Positions 43,201 to 50,992 of a stretch of DNA of 64,000 nucleotides are shown here, one piece after another. Each line of letters begins with the position of its first letter. Within the stretch, counting starts at the first letter, position 1. Below the pieces are notes generated by a model. That model ran no database searches and had not been told where the DNA came from. It saw only the letters and a list, made by a program, of their open reading frames with translations. Location of the stretch: positions 344,769-408,768 of the forward strand of contig NZ_JAKGAO010000007.1 of the NCBI RefSeq assembly GCF_021532315.1. Direction: 5' to 3'. A program made the position numbers and the translations under genes. This DNA comes from Paenibacillus tarimensis (GTDB lineage: Bacteria; Bacillota; Bacilli; Paenibacillales; Paenibacillaceae).

Positions 43201-43258
43201 AATTTGGGAGGGTAGATCAGAACGGAGCAGGTTGAATGATTCTTAAGCAGCGGCAGCA

Positions 43259-43311
43259 ACAAGGGATTACCCCGTTGTTCCATCTTTGATGATGGTTAGG
43301 GCAACCCCTTG
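43259..43311. repeat. Long imperfect hairpin between convergent genes
   Basis: ACAAGGGATTACCCC pairs with GGGCAACCCCTTGT with mismatches and an inner CCATC/GATGG stem, immediately after the corA stop on the minus strand. Probably a terminator-like structure for corA, although the T-run is missing. Confidence 0.45.
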
Positions 43312-43319
43312 TCAAGTCA

Positions 43320-44678
43320 TTATGTCGTCTTACGGGAGCGGCTCAGCGGAAGCTTGCCCGAATCGCTGTCTAAGCGACTTTCCCGGTTCAACGAAGCAGG
43401 TTCAGCTAGTCCCTCGGAGTATGCATGGTGTTCATACTTGACGGAAGGCTTCCGGTGCTTGCGGCTCGGTAACCCCTCTAGGGGGGGATGCGCCAATGAT
43501 GCAGCAGCTGGACGCTTACCGGCCGGACCGGAATGAACAGCGGCCGGGGTGTTCAGCTCCCAGAGCCGCTGTTCCTTACCATCCGCTCCAACTGCCGGGA
43601 CACGCCTGCCTTTCCCAGTTGTTTTAGCGCCAGCGGCTGCCTGAAGTTTCTTGCGGCGTCCGAGCAGAATGTCCCCTGTCCAGCCCTTGCGCCACAACCA
43701 GAGATAAATCACTAGCATAAGGGCCAGAATAGCACCGCACATAATCACGAAGCTCCACTTGCCGCTGCTCCATGGAAGCTTGTCTATGTTCATCCCCCAG
43801 AGCGCACCGACAATGGTAGCAGGCATGAACAAGACGGTAAAGATCGTTAAGGTTTTCATAATGTCATTACCGCGAAAGGAGGATATAGCCTCATCCATTG
43901 ATATCAAGGTATCAATTTCATCCGCATAGTGGCTGATGACGCCTCCCAGACGTTCAAGACGGTAATGAAGCCGGAGGTAGCCGGGCATCTCAGGGAGAGA
44001 ATTAAGAAAGGCTTCCTTAAGCGCTCCCTGGAGCTCCTTCACGGCGATATAGTGATGACTCCAGTGGAGCAGCTCGTAGCGTCTTGCGAAAATGGTTTCC
44101 ATAAGATCCGACCGGTTGTAGGAACGCATAGATTCTTCGAGATGGCCGAGCCGTTTTTCAAATTTGTCCAGCCCGCTGTGGAAGGAGTCCAGCGTGGATG
44201 CGAGCATTATCGAGAACGCTTCAGGCGCATTATGGCAGCGTTCAAGCTTGTCCTCCCACGGCTGCTGCTGCAGGCGGATCGAGAACCGCAGATCGGTTTG
44301 CAGCGTAATGACCATCGAGCCGCTCAGCCAAAAGTGAAGAGGCATGACATCCTCATCATCATCGGACAGCTGAATCATCAGCGTGCCGTGCAGTACCGGA
44401 TGAGCCTCTGCGTTTTCGGTAACGGTAATATGATTATCTGTCCGCGTAATGGCCGCATCCAGCCAGTCGGAGCAGAAGGGAAGCTTGCGCTTGACTTCAA
44501 GCAGGGCGCCGGGATCCGGAAAAAAACCTCCGGTTCCTTCACTTAACGCAGTGTCGGGCCGGGGAGCAGAGCGCTCATCCGGGCGCCCGCCTCTGCTCCC
44601 TGCAGCAGCGTCCGTCCGGGAGTGCGTAAGCATATGCCATTCCCAGCCTTCCCGGTAACGAAGCATACGATGAATCAT
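43320..44678 (-). CDS. corA: CorA-family divalent cation transporter with long charged tail
   Basis: 452 aa. An acidic, helix-rich cytoplasmic domain precedes two C-terminal transmembrane helices. The pore signature GMN is present in GALWGMNIDKLPW, with MPATIVG before it. Family members conduct Mg2+ (some Co2+, Ni2+ or Zn2+). After the last helix, where typical CorA proteins end, ~95 residues of basic, Ala/Pro/Arg-rich sequence follow, predicted disordered. TAGGAGG precedes the ATG. It is downstream of the sigB operon terminator in the same direction, so read-through is possible. Confidence 0.87.
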   Translation of the reverse strand: MIHRMLRYREGWEWHMLTHSRTDAAAGSRGGRPDERSAPRPDTALSEGTGGFFPDPGALLEVKRKLPFCSDWLDAAITRTDNHITVTENAEAHPVLHGTLMIQLSDDDEDVMPLHFWLSGSMVITLQTDLRFSIRLQQQPWEDKLERCHNAPEAFSIMLASTLDSFHSGLDKFEKRLGHLEESMRSYNRSDLMETIFARRYELLHWSHHYIAVKELQGALKEAFLNSLPEMPGYLRLHYRLERLGGVISHYADEIDTLISMDEAISSFRGNDIMKTLTIFTVLFMPATIVGALWGMNIDKLPWSSGKWSFVIMCGAILALMLVIYLWLWRKGWTGDILLGRRKKLQAAAGAKTTGKGRRVPAVGADGKEQRLWELNTPAAVHSGPAGKRPAAASLAHPPLEGLPSRKHRKPSVKYEHHAYSEGLAEPASLNRESRLDSDSGKLPLSRSRKTT

Positions 44679-44790
44679 GGATGACCTCCTACAGACCGGT
44701 AGCATGTATTGCTCCCATCATACTCTGAATGACCGCATCAATACAACTAAGGGGTGAGGAGGGAGCTTGTAACGGACTTCTATAAACCAA

Positions 44791-44830
44791 ATAGACACGC
44801 TCCATACCGGTGACCGGCGGGCGTGTCTAT
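44791..44830 (-). terminator. Terminator after the sigB operon
   Basis: ATAGACACGC and GCGTGTCTAT form a perfect 10-bp stem with an inner CCGG/CCGG step; on the minus strand it is followed by TTTGGTTTAT. Confidence 0.6.
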
Positions 44831-44878
44831 CAGTAAGGGGCATAATTTGGATGATAACGTGTAGAATTCGTGTATCGA

Positions 44879-45661
44879 TCACATGTCATATGCGTCGCTT
44901 GCTTCCTCGGTCAGAAGCTGCTTCAGCTTTTCAATGGCCCGCTTCTGAATGCGTGAAATACTCATCTGCGATACGCCAAGCTGATCGGCAATAGCCCGCT
45001 GAGGCAAGCCTTCTTCAAACACAAGCTCAAGCACCTGCTGCTCCTCTGGCTTTAGCTTGCTCATGGCAGCCTGCAGGTCCAGCTTCTTGTCCACGGTGTC
45101 GTAATCATCGGCAGGCGAGCCGATTAATTCGCCAAGTGTAGTGGTGCTCTCCTCCTCGGAGATCGGCGTATCCAGGGATACGTAATGGTACAGATCCCGT
45201 CCAGCCAGGATTTCCAGTGTTTCCTCATAGGAAAGATCTAGGTGAACTGATATTTCTTCAACATTCGGAGAACGCTCCAGCTTTACTGTAAGCTCGTCAA
45301 TGGCCTGCTGAACGACGATTCCTTTTTCTTTGATGCGGCGCGGAACCTGAACGTACCACGATTTATCCCGCAGGTAATTTTTCATATGGCCGATAATACT
45401 CTTCATCGCATAGGGCTCAAACTGAACGCCGACTGAAGCGTCATATTGGGCAAACAGCCTTAGAAGCGCCATCTGTCCGACTTGGTATAAATCCTCGTAT
45501 AAATCCGGCCGGTTTCTTGATATTTTGCCCGCTGCCATGCGTACCATCGGCTCATAATGCTCGATGAGTTGGGTCGCCGTTTCGTTAGTCGGATTGTTCT
45601 GGTACTCCAGAATAAGCGATGACGTCTCTAGCGGCGGTTGATTAGCAGGCTGTGTACTCAT
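44879..45661 (-). CDS. sigB: RNA polymerase sigma factor SigB
   Basis: 260 aa sigma-70 group-3 factor. Region 2 (DLYEDLYQVGQMALLRLFAQYD, KSIIGHMKNYLRD), region 3 (VPRRIKEKGI) and the region 4 helix-turn-helix (GLPQRAIADQLGVSQMSISRIQKRA) are all intact. SigB directs the general stress response. Its ATG overlaps the rsbW stop (ATGA), coupling sigma and anti-sigma synthesis. Gene order rsbV-rsbW-sigB resembles both sigB and spoIIA operons; the RsbW and RsbV sequences favour sigB. A sigma-B-like promoter stands before rsbV, giving autoregulation. Confidence 0.88.
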   Translation of the reverse strand: MSTQPANQPPLETSSLILEYQNNPTNETATQLIEHYEPMVRMAAGKISRNRPDLYEDLYQVGQMALLRLFAQYDASVGVQFEPYAMKSIIGHMKNYLRDKSWYVQVPRRIKEKGIVVQQAIDELTVKLERSPNVEEISVHLDLSYEETLEILAGRDLYHYVSLDTPISEEESTTTLGELIGSPADDYDTVDKKLDLQAAMSKLKPEEQQVLELVFEEGLPQRAIADQLGVSQMSISRIQKRAIEKLKQLLTEEASDAYDM

Positions 45662-46146
45662 ACCGTATCTTCACTCCTGACCAGGCGTTTGGTCAAGATA
45701 ACTTCGGTACCTGCGTCACTATGCACCTCCACTTGATCCATTAACGCCTGCATGAGATACAAGCCCAGGCCTCCAGCTGTGAGCTGGTCAATGGACTTGC
45801 CGTGCATCGGGGATTTCTGCCTTGCTACTGCCAGAGCATCAAAGCTCTCTCCTTCATCCTTGACGACTATTGATAGTGCATCCTGTTTCTTGATGAAGCG
45901 GACTTCCATCCGCGGCTGCTCTTCCGGTGCCTGGGAGGTAGTCCCGGCCGGATGGTTGCCGTATGCGTGAAGAACTGCATTGTTGCATGCTTCGGACACT
46001 GCCACCTTCATGTCTTCAATCTCTTCATAAGAAAATCCCATCTTGGCTGCGATGCCGTACAATGTAACCCTGACGAGGTCCACATATTCGGCTGAGGCGG
46101 GCAACTGGAGTTTTATCAATTCATCGGTTGCTTTCATCTGATTCAT
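45658..46146 (-). CDS. rsbW: Anti-sigma-B factor RsbW (serine kinase)
   Basis: 162 aa GHKL-type ATPase. It follows RsbW in PASAEYVDLVRVTLYGIAAKMG and in the ATP site: N-box SEACNNAVLHAYG and G2 region QLTAGGLGLYLMQALMD. RsbW binds and silences SigB and inactivates RsbV by phosphorylating its serine. Compared with SpoIIAB it has the extra length and the EIEDMKVAVSEAC run typical of RsbW. It begins 19 bp after rsbV and overlaps sigB by 4 bp. Confidence 0.9.
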   Translation of the reverse strand: MNQMKATDELIKLQLPASAEYVDLVRVTLYGIAAKMGFSYEEIEDMKVAVSEACNNAVLHAYGNHPAGTTSQAPEEQPRMEVRFIKKQDALSIVVKDEGESFDALAVARQKSPMHGKSIDQLTAGGLGLYLMQALMDQVEVHSDAGTEVILTKRLVRSEDTV

Positions 46147-46165
46147 CCTCGATCCTTTCTCGCCG

Positions 46166-46498
46166 TTATTGTTCCTGATTTTGTTTGGTAATAAAAGGGG
46201 TGATACCCGTCATATCAAACAGCTTGCGGATAGTAGGCGGGATCGCTTCAACGGTGAACGGTGCCTGATTGGCATGCCGCGCCTTAAGAACGGAAACCAA
46301 GATGCCAATACCCGTGCTGTCTATATATTTAAGGTCGCGCAAGTTCAAGGACAGCTCACGGTCCTTTAATTCTACGAGCGGAGCCATGGCCGCACGCATC
46401 TGCGTAGCCACCTCGAGATCAAGCTCTCCACTCACATACACAATGCACCGGCCTTCCTGCGTTTCGGTGCGTAGTTGAAATTTTTCGGGCTGCTTCAT
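46166..46498 (-). CDS. rsbV: Anti-anti-sigma factor RsbV (STAS domain)
   Basis: 110 aa STAS domain. The phosphorylation site is the Ser in YIDSTGIGILVS; IVYVSGELDL at the N-terminus and LFDMTGITPF at the end match RsbV/SpoIIAA proteins. Unphosphorylated RsbV sequesters RsbW and frees SigB. Ribosome site CAGGAGAGG. First gene of the operon; no rsbR/S/T or rsbX gene is present in the window, so signal input must come from other phosphatases such as the receiver-PP2C protein. Confidence 0.9.
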   Translation of the reverse strand: MKQPEKFQLRTETQEGRCIVYVSGELDLEVATQMRAAMAPLVELKDRELSLNLRDLKYIDSTGIGILVSVLKARHANQAPFTVEAIPPTIRKLFDMTGITPFITKQNQEQ

Positions 46499-46558
46499 CT
46501 TTTCCTCTCCTGACCTAAAAATCTTCTATGTCTTGTCTCTGTTGATATTACTTCTATT

Positions 46559-46584
46559 CTACCTCACCATATCTCTAATTAACC
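46559..46584 (-). promoter_or_regulatory. Sigma-B-like promoter of the rsbV-rsbW-sigB operon
   Basis: On the minus strand, GGTTAA-N14-AGGTAG, ~60 bases before rsbV. Five and four of six positions fit the sigma-B consensus, and the spacer is ideal. Confidence 0.5.
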
Positions 46585-46651
46585 AGTGCTGTCTCTGTTG
46601 AAACACAGCTGCAAGAATAGGAGTGAATCCGGGCCGTACACAGCCGGATTT

Positions 46652-46677
46652 GTTTGATCGGGAGTAGCGGCGGGTAT
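46652..46677 (+). promoter_or_regulatory. Near-perfect sigma-B promoter
   Basis: GTTTGA-N14-GGGTAT: 11 of 12 positions of the B. subtilis sigma-B consensus with optimal spacing, 54 bases before the 53-aa membrane protein gene and divergent from the sigB operon promoter. Confidence 0.8.
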
Positions 46678-46731
46678 TAGTGCCTAACGGCGCCAGTAAG
46701 GACAAGACAGCAATGAAGGGAGACGGGGTCA

Positions 46732-46893
46732 ATGGTACAGAACCGTAATATTGAAGTGGAAGAGAGGCATACAGAGAAGAGGTCGGATTCCAGCTTGGTT
46801 GCATCGACCTTCATCAAGTATGCAGCATACATCGTTATCTTTTTTGGATTTTTATATTTTCTGGTACGGTATGTATTCCCAATGCTTTCGTAA
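46732..46893 (+). CDS. 53-aa single-pass membrane protein, sigma-B controlled
   Basis: A charged N-terminus (VEVEERHTEKRSDSS by parts) followed by one membrane helix (AAYIVIFFGFLYFLV) and RYVFPMLS. No family name known to me. The short frame is supported by its ribosome site (ACGGGG) and by the sigma-B promoter at the right distance. It probably shares this transcript with the GSP17M gene 68 bp downstream. Confidence 0.72.
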   Translation: MVQNRNIEVEERHTEKRSDSSLVASTFIKYAAYIVIFFGFLYFLVRYVFPMLS

Positions 46894-46961
46894 TCGAGTT
46901 ACAGCCTGATTGCCCCGTATGTAATCGGGGCATACCAATTTGTAAAGGGAGGCGACTTGAG

Positions 46962-47483
46962 ATGGCAAAGACCATTGGTATTTTTGCAAGGCAGGAGCAG
47001 GTCATTGAGGCAATTCAGGGTCTGGAGCGGGCCGGTTACAAGCCAGAGGAAATCAAGGTGTTGGCCAAGGACCACGACGGCTCGCGACTGGTCGAGTCGG
47101 AAACAGACGTGCACGTTGACGAATTGAACGATTTGACGGATGCACGCGGAGGCCGAAACGATGGGATCGGCGGCATTCTGCCTGCAGGCGCCGCCCCGGC
47201 TGCTGCTGCAGGCGGAGGTGGGGGATACACGGGAGGGACAGGGTATGCAAGCTATAATGGCGCGGCTTATCCTGCCGGAGTTCTCGCGTTCGGATCCTTT
47301 GCTAATGATGATGGCGGAATGAAGAGTGCGCTGGAGGACTTGGGGCTGGACAGTAAAGAAGCGAAGGTATGCCGGGATGCTATACGAGACGGGAAATTCG
47401 CTGTCGTGGCAGAGACGGATAACAGCTACGGAACGAATACCGACTCTGTATTCCGTAACCATGGCGCCAGCGAAGTCCTGTAA
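46962..47483 (+). CDS. General stress protein 17M-like (YflT domain)
   Basis: 173 aa. The N-terminal ~60 residues (TIGIFARQEQVIEAIQGLERAGYKPEEIKVLAKD by parts) are the GSP17M/YflT domain, known from sigma-B-induced proteins. A Gly/Ala-rich loop (near 63-95) replaces the usual membrane-like centre; the C-terminal part (MKSALEDLGLDSKEAKVCRDAI) resembles the ferredoxin-like end of the family. GGGAGG precedes the ATG. Role unknown, stress-related by family. Confidence 0.82.
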   Translation: MAKTIGIFARQEQVIEAIQGLERAGYKPEEIKVLAKDHDGSRLVESETDVHVDELNDLTDARGGRNDGIGGILPAGAAPAAAAGGGGGYTGGTGYASYNGAAYPAGVLAFGSFANDDGGMKSALEDLGLDSKEAKVCRDAIRDGKFAVVAETDNSYGTNTDSVFRNHGASEVL

Positions 47484-47526
47484 CCAACAATTCCAGCCGC
47501 TTGGAGGCGGACGGAATAGGCTAGTA

Positions 47527-47577
47527 AACACGCCGCATGCAATCCCTGAACAGGAGGCATGCGGCGTGTTAGTTTAT
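47527..47577 (+). terminator. Terminator after the GSP17M gene
   Basis: AACACGCCGCATGC pairs perfectly with GCATGCGGCGTGTT over a 16-base loop; TAGTTTAT follows. Confidence 0.65.
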
Positions 47578-47598
47578 ACATAGCTTTATACATAGCTA
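47575..47598. repeat. Short tandem repeat (12 bp, two copies)
   Basis: TATACATAGCTT followed by TATACATAGCTA, with an inverted partial copy (TGTATAGC) a few bases on. Possibly remnants of slippage. Confidence 0.4.
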
Positions 47599-47631
47599 AA
47601 TGTATAGCTGGAGATGAAATATGCGCAATTA

Positions 47632-47682
47632 AGGGACTTTCCCGCTCTTCCGTATCTCACCGGATATCGGGGAAAGTCCCTC
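47632..47682 (-). terminator. Hairpin behind the YtxH operon
   Basis: AGGGACTTTCCC pairs with GGGGAAAGTCCCT around ~25 bases; it lies just past the 70-aa gene on the minus strand. The T-run is weak. Confidence 0.5.
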
Positions 47683-47713
47683 TTGCGTATCGATTGATTC
47701 ATCTCAACTTCTA

Positions 47714-47926
47714 TCAGTCCTGTATGGGATCGGGTACAAGTCCAGCTTTGCGGAGTTCCTGGTTTGTCTCCACAAGCTCCATATCTTTGCCCAGCCGCTT
47801 CGCGTCCTGTTCATCCTGGACCATCGAGCCGTTCTCTGCCTGTTCGACAGACTTATGAGGACGGCCGGCTTGTCCGGAGGAAGGCTCGCTTCGCTCGCCT
47901 TGCGGGCGGATTTCATACAGCTCCAT
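47714..47926 (-). CDS. 70-aa acidic hypothetical protein next to YtxH gene
   Basis: Hydrophilic, acidic, rich in Glu/Gln/Asp and predicted helical or disordered (SVEQAENGSMVQDEQDAKRL). The start is supported by GGGAGAG seven bases upstream. No family recognised. It lies 19 bp after the YtxH gene and is probably stress-induced with it. An overlapping frame with another start has no ribosome site. Confidence 0.6.
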   Translation of the reverse strand: MELYEIRPQGERSEPSSGQAGRPHKSVEQAENGSMVQDEQDAKRLGKDMELVETNQELRKAGLVPDPIQD

Positions 47927-47945
47927 ACCGGCTCTCTCCCTTTTG

Positions 47946-48443
47946 TTACAGACTGGTTGTCACCTGAGATGAAGAAGCAGTCGTTTGTGAGGTTTGTTTG
48001 GAAGCTTGGCCGCTGGATTTCTCAGCCTGGTCCACTACTTTATGGGCCTGCTCTTCCGCCATATTTGTCATGTCTTTCTCACGCGAGCTCATGGTATCCA
48101 CCGTTCCTCTTACTTTATCAGCTACCATGGATACTGTTTCATGTGCTTTGTCCGCCATGTCGCCTGAGGATTCTCTGGTGGATTTCGCCATTTCCTGGAA
48201 CTTGCCAGCGAGCATTTGAGCCTGTTCAGTTACCACCTTGCAAGCATCCTTGGCTGCTGAGGCCCACTCGGTTGCTTGTGTTCTTACGGTATCACATGTG
48301 TCACCGGCTTTCATCTTGAGCTCGCTGCGCAGCTCGCGTCCTGGCTTTGGTGCCAGCAGCAGTGCTGCGGTCGCCCCTACGATACCACCGATCAATGCGC
48401 CCTTCCACATACCGCTTGATTGCTGCATTTCGTTTGTCGCCAT
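47946..48443 (-). CDS. YtxH-like general stress protein
   Basis: 165 aa. A single N-terminal helix GALIGGIVGATAALLLAPKPG followed directly by RELRSEL is the YtxH signature; the rest is a long amphipathic alpha-helical repeat region (KDACKVVTEQAQ, HETVSMVADKVRGTVDTM), apolipoprotein- or LEA-like, ending in a Ser/Thr/Gln tail. B. subtilis YtxH is a stress-regulon membrane protein. AAAGGAGTTG precedes the ATG. A sigma-B-like promoter lies upstream. Confidence 0.85.
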   Translation of the reverse strand: MATNEMQQSSGMWKGALIGGIVGATAALLLAPKPGRELRSELKMKAGDTCDTVRTQATEWASAAKDACKVVTEQAQMLAGKFQEMAKSTRESSGDMADKAHETVSMVADKVRGTVDTMSSREKDMTNMAEEQAHKVVDQAEKSSGQASKQTSQTTASSSQVTTSL

Positions 48444-48480
48444 GTCCGGTCAACTCCTTTTATTTAAGTTAGTCATTGTT

Positions 48481-48514
48481 GATAAAACAGGCGTTGGAAT
48501 AGTCCTGTTTTATC
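48481..48514. repeat. Perfect 11-bp inverted repeat before the YtxH gene
   Basis: GATAAAACAGG-N12-CCTGTTTTATC, ~40 bases upstream of the YtxH start. Either an operator or a 5'-UTR hairpin if transcription begins at the sigma-B-like site. Confidence 0.45.
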
Positions 48515-48576
48515 CCCTGCGGTGAAGCCGCCCTGCCTGCATTTGAGCGGCGGCTGTCATCCGTGTATGTCTCTTC

Positions 48577-48602
48577 TTAACCTTCTGCCGCTCGCTTGAA
48601 AC
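48577..48602 (-). promoter_or_regulatory. Sigma-B-like promoter upstream of the YtxH gene
   Basis: On the minus strand, GTTTCA-N14-GGTTAA, the same sequence pair as before the DUF1328 gene. It would give a ~125-base leader that contains the 11-bp inverted repeat. Confidence 0.45.
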
Positions 48603-48706
48603 CGGGGAAATGCCTTCAATAACGGGCTGTGGTATGCTGGATGAGCGGCTTGCCGCGAGGTTCCTGAAAGAGCAGCGGGGCCGTTCCGGGCATGTGAAAC
48701 AGGCGG

Positions 48707-49564
48707 CTAGAGCTGCCTCATTTCCTCCCTGTACGAGGTGGGAGGCTGGCCGTAAATCCGCCGAAACTGCTTGGAAAAGTACAGCGGGTCCTGAAAGCCG
48801 ACAGAGGCGGCGATCTGCTCGACTGTAAGCTCCTGGCGCTCGCGAAGCAGCCTTCTGGCCTTATCAATACGGAGTCTCAGCAGGAATGTGACCGGCGACA
48901 TGCCGGTATGGCGCTTGAACGCTCTTGACAAGTAAGCGCGGTTAAAGCCGATCGTCTCTGCCATCCGTTCGATGGAGACGGGTTCGGCATATTGGGTGGA
49001 TAAATAACGGATGACCTGCTGAACCAGTGCGCTGCCTTCCTCGCCGGCATAATCTGGCTGATCATCAGGCAGTCTGAGTGCTTCGCCTAGCTCTGCGAGT
49101 ATAAGCTGAAGCAGTCCCTGGGCCTGAAGATGTGCAAAGGGCCCGCGCGAGCGGAATGTGTGGCGGATGCGTTTTATATAGGAAGCGATCCGGCGGTTAT
49201 CTTGAGAATCAACAACCAGCCGTCCATTAGCAAGACCAACCGAGCTGACGAGCTCCGAACACCGGGACCCGGCGAACGCAACCCAGCGGTAACGCCAGGG
49301 CTCATCTTCATCTGCAGCATACTGGACGAGCTGCTCGGGTTCAATCAGGAAGGAATGGCCGGCATGAAGGGGGTATTGATTCCCTTGGACTGTAAATGTC
49401 CCTCTGCCCGACAAAATGTGGTGAAGGAGGTAAAAGTCATACACCTTAGGGCCGATACTGTGACCGGGCTTCGTCTGGCTTTCCCCGGTGAAGAGGACGT
49501 TGAAATCCCCATACTCAATGGAAACGGGGTTCGAAACGACCATATAACTATCCTGGGGGGTCAT
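48707..49564 (-). CDS. AraC-family transcriptional regulator, divergent from galKET
   Basis: 285 aa. An N-terminal cupin-like sensor (SIEYGDFNVLFTGESQ, HAGHSFLIEPEQLVQY) and a C-terminal double helix-turn-helix (SIERMAETIGFNRAYLSRAFKRHTG, TVEQIAASVGFQDPLYFSKQFRR) of the AraC/XylS type. The ATG with AAAGGTGG upstream is preferred over an earlier in-frame ATG without one. Its position, 199 bp from galK on the other strand, suggests it senses a galactoside and activates the gal operon; this is inferred from context. Confidence 0.87.
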   Translation of the reverse strand: MTPQDSYMVVSNPVSIEYGDFNVLFTGESQTKPGHSIGPKVYDFYLLHHILSGRGTFTVQGNQYPLHAGHSFLIEPEQLVQYAADEDEPWRYRWVAFAGSRCSELVSSVGLANGRLVVDSQDNRRIASYIKRIRHTFRSRGPFAHLQAQGLLQLILAELGEALRLPDDQPDYAGEEGSALVQQVIRYLSTQYAEPVSIERMAETIGFNRAYLSRAFKRHTGMSPVTFLLRLRIDKARRLLRERQELTVEQIAASVGFQDPLYFSKQFRRIYGQPPTSYREEMRQL

Positions 49565-49763
49565 GGTATGCCACCTTTCTTCGTCCATATTAATTAACTA
49601 AATCTTATCATAATTAGACGGGGTCTTCGATAACGAACATTCGAATAAGTCACATAAGTCCATGTATGTTTCATATTGTGCCATTTCCTTCGCGCGGTCA
49701 GTGGTCTATACTTGAAACTAAGAAGACAATTCAACTTTACAATCCTAACTGCAAAGGAATGTG

Positions 49764-50945
49764 ATGACGACAATGGCAGATTTACAACAATTGAAGCAGC
49801 GTTTCCTGGAAATTTACGGCGGCAGCGGTGAAGGCATTCATGTCTATCATGCGCCCGGCCGGGTCAATCTGATCGGCGAGCATACCGACTATAACGGAGG
49901 ATATGTGTTCCCCGCTGCGCTTACATTCGGAACAACCCTTCTGATTAGGGCGCGTGAGGACAGTAAGCTGGGGCTAGCGACTACGAATTTTGATACGCAT
50001 AAGGTGCTTGATATGAACCCGATTGTCTATGATGAAGCTGACGATTGGATGAATTATCCAAAGGGCATCGTTCATGAGCTGCAGCAGGAGGGCAAGACCT
50101 TCGAGCATGGATTCGATCTGCTGTATCACGGTGAAATCCCTAACGGGGCTGGCTTATCCTCCTCCGCTTCCATTGAGGTTGTGACGGCTTACGCGCTGCT
50201 CTCTCTTGGCGGATACGAGACGGATACGGTCAAAATCGCCCTTCTGTCCCAGAAATCGGAGAATGAATTCAATGGCGTCAAATGCGGGATTATGGACCAG
50301 TTTGCAGTAGCCAACGGCAAGAAGGATCATGCAATTCTGCTGATGTGCGATACGCTGGACTACGAGCATGTTCCATTCAAGAGCGGAGAGTACAAGCTGG
50401 TGATCGGCAACACGAACAAGCGAAGAGGGCTGGTGGACTCCAAATATAACGAGCGCCGCAGCCAATGCGAGCAGGCGGTTAAGGACCTGCAGAAGAAATT
50501 CCCGAACATGACTCTGCTGGGGCAGATCAGCCTCAGCGAGTACAACGAGAATGAGCATCTCATCGAAGATGAGACCGTCCGCAAGCGGGCGCGCCACGTA
50601 GTGGAGGAGATTGACCGTGTACTCCGCTCAATTGAAGTTCTGAAGGCCAATGATCTGCCGGCTTTCGGCGCTTTAATGAACGGCTCGCATGATTCGCTCC
50701 GCGATCTGTATGAAGTAACGGGCCATGAGCTGGATTCGATGGTTGCCGCAGCACGTGAGGTTAAAGGTGTGCTTGGCTCGCGGATGACAGGCGCCGGCTT
50801 CGGCGGCTGTACCGTGTCTCTGGTTCATCAAGACAGTGTAGAGCAATTCAAGGACGAAGTTGGACGCAAGTACACGGAAGCGACCGGGCTGACCGCAGAT
50901 TTCTATGTCTGCAGCATTGGTAATGGTGTAGAGAAGCTGGCTTAG
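49764..50945 (+). CDS. galK: Galactokinase
   Basis: 393 aa GHMP kinase. It has the galactokinase signature GRVNLIGEHTDYNGGYVFP, the ATP loop GAGLSSSASIEV and the third motif TGAGFGGCTVSLV. It phosphorylates alpha-D-galactose at C1, the first step of the Leloir pathway. AAAGGA stands five bases before the chosen ATG (a GTG one codon earlier and an ATG three codons later are less well placed). galE follows after 47 bp. Confidence 0.96.
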   Translation: MTTMADLQQLKQRFLEIYGGSGEGIHVYHAPGRVNLIGEHTDYNGGYVFPAALTFGTTLLIRAREDSKLGLATTNFDTHKVLDMNPIVYDEADDWMNYPKGIVHELQQEGKTFEHGFDLLYHGEIPNGAGLSSSASIEVVTAYALLSLGGYETDTVKIALLSQKSENEFNGVKCGIMDQFAVANGKKDHAILLMCDTLDYEHVPFKSGEYKLVIGNTNKRRGLVDSKYNERRSQCEQAVKDLQKKFPNMTLLGQISLSEYNENEHLIEDETVRKRARHVVEEIDRVLRSIEVLKANDLPAFGALMNGSHDSLRDLYEVTGHELDSMVAAAREVKGVLGSRMTGAGFGGCTVSLVHQDSVEQFKDEVGRKYTEATGLTADFYVCSIGNGVEKLA

Positions 50946-50992
50946 AACACATGAATAAGCGGGAGCTTCCCGCATAAGGGAGAGATTATACA

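Noticed and set aside
44879..46498. Operon as spoIIAA-spoIIAB-sigF
   Set aside because: Gene order would fit, but RsbW-specific sequences, the surrounding stress genes and sigma-B-like promoters favour rsbV-rsbW-sigB.
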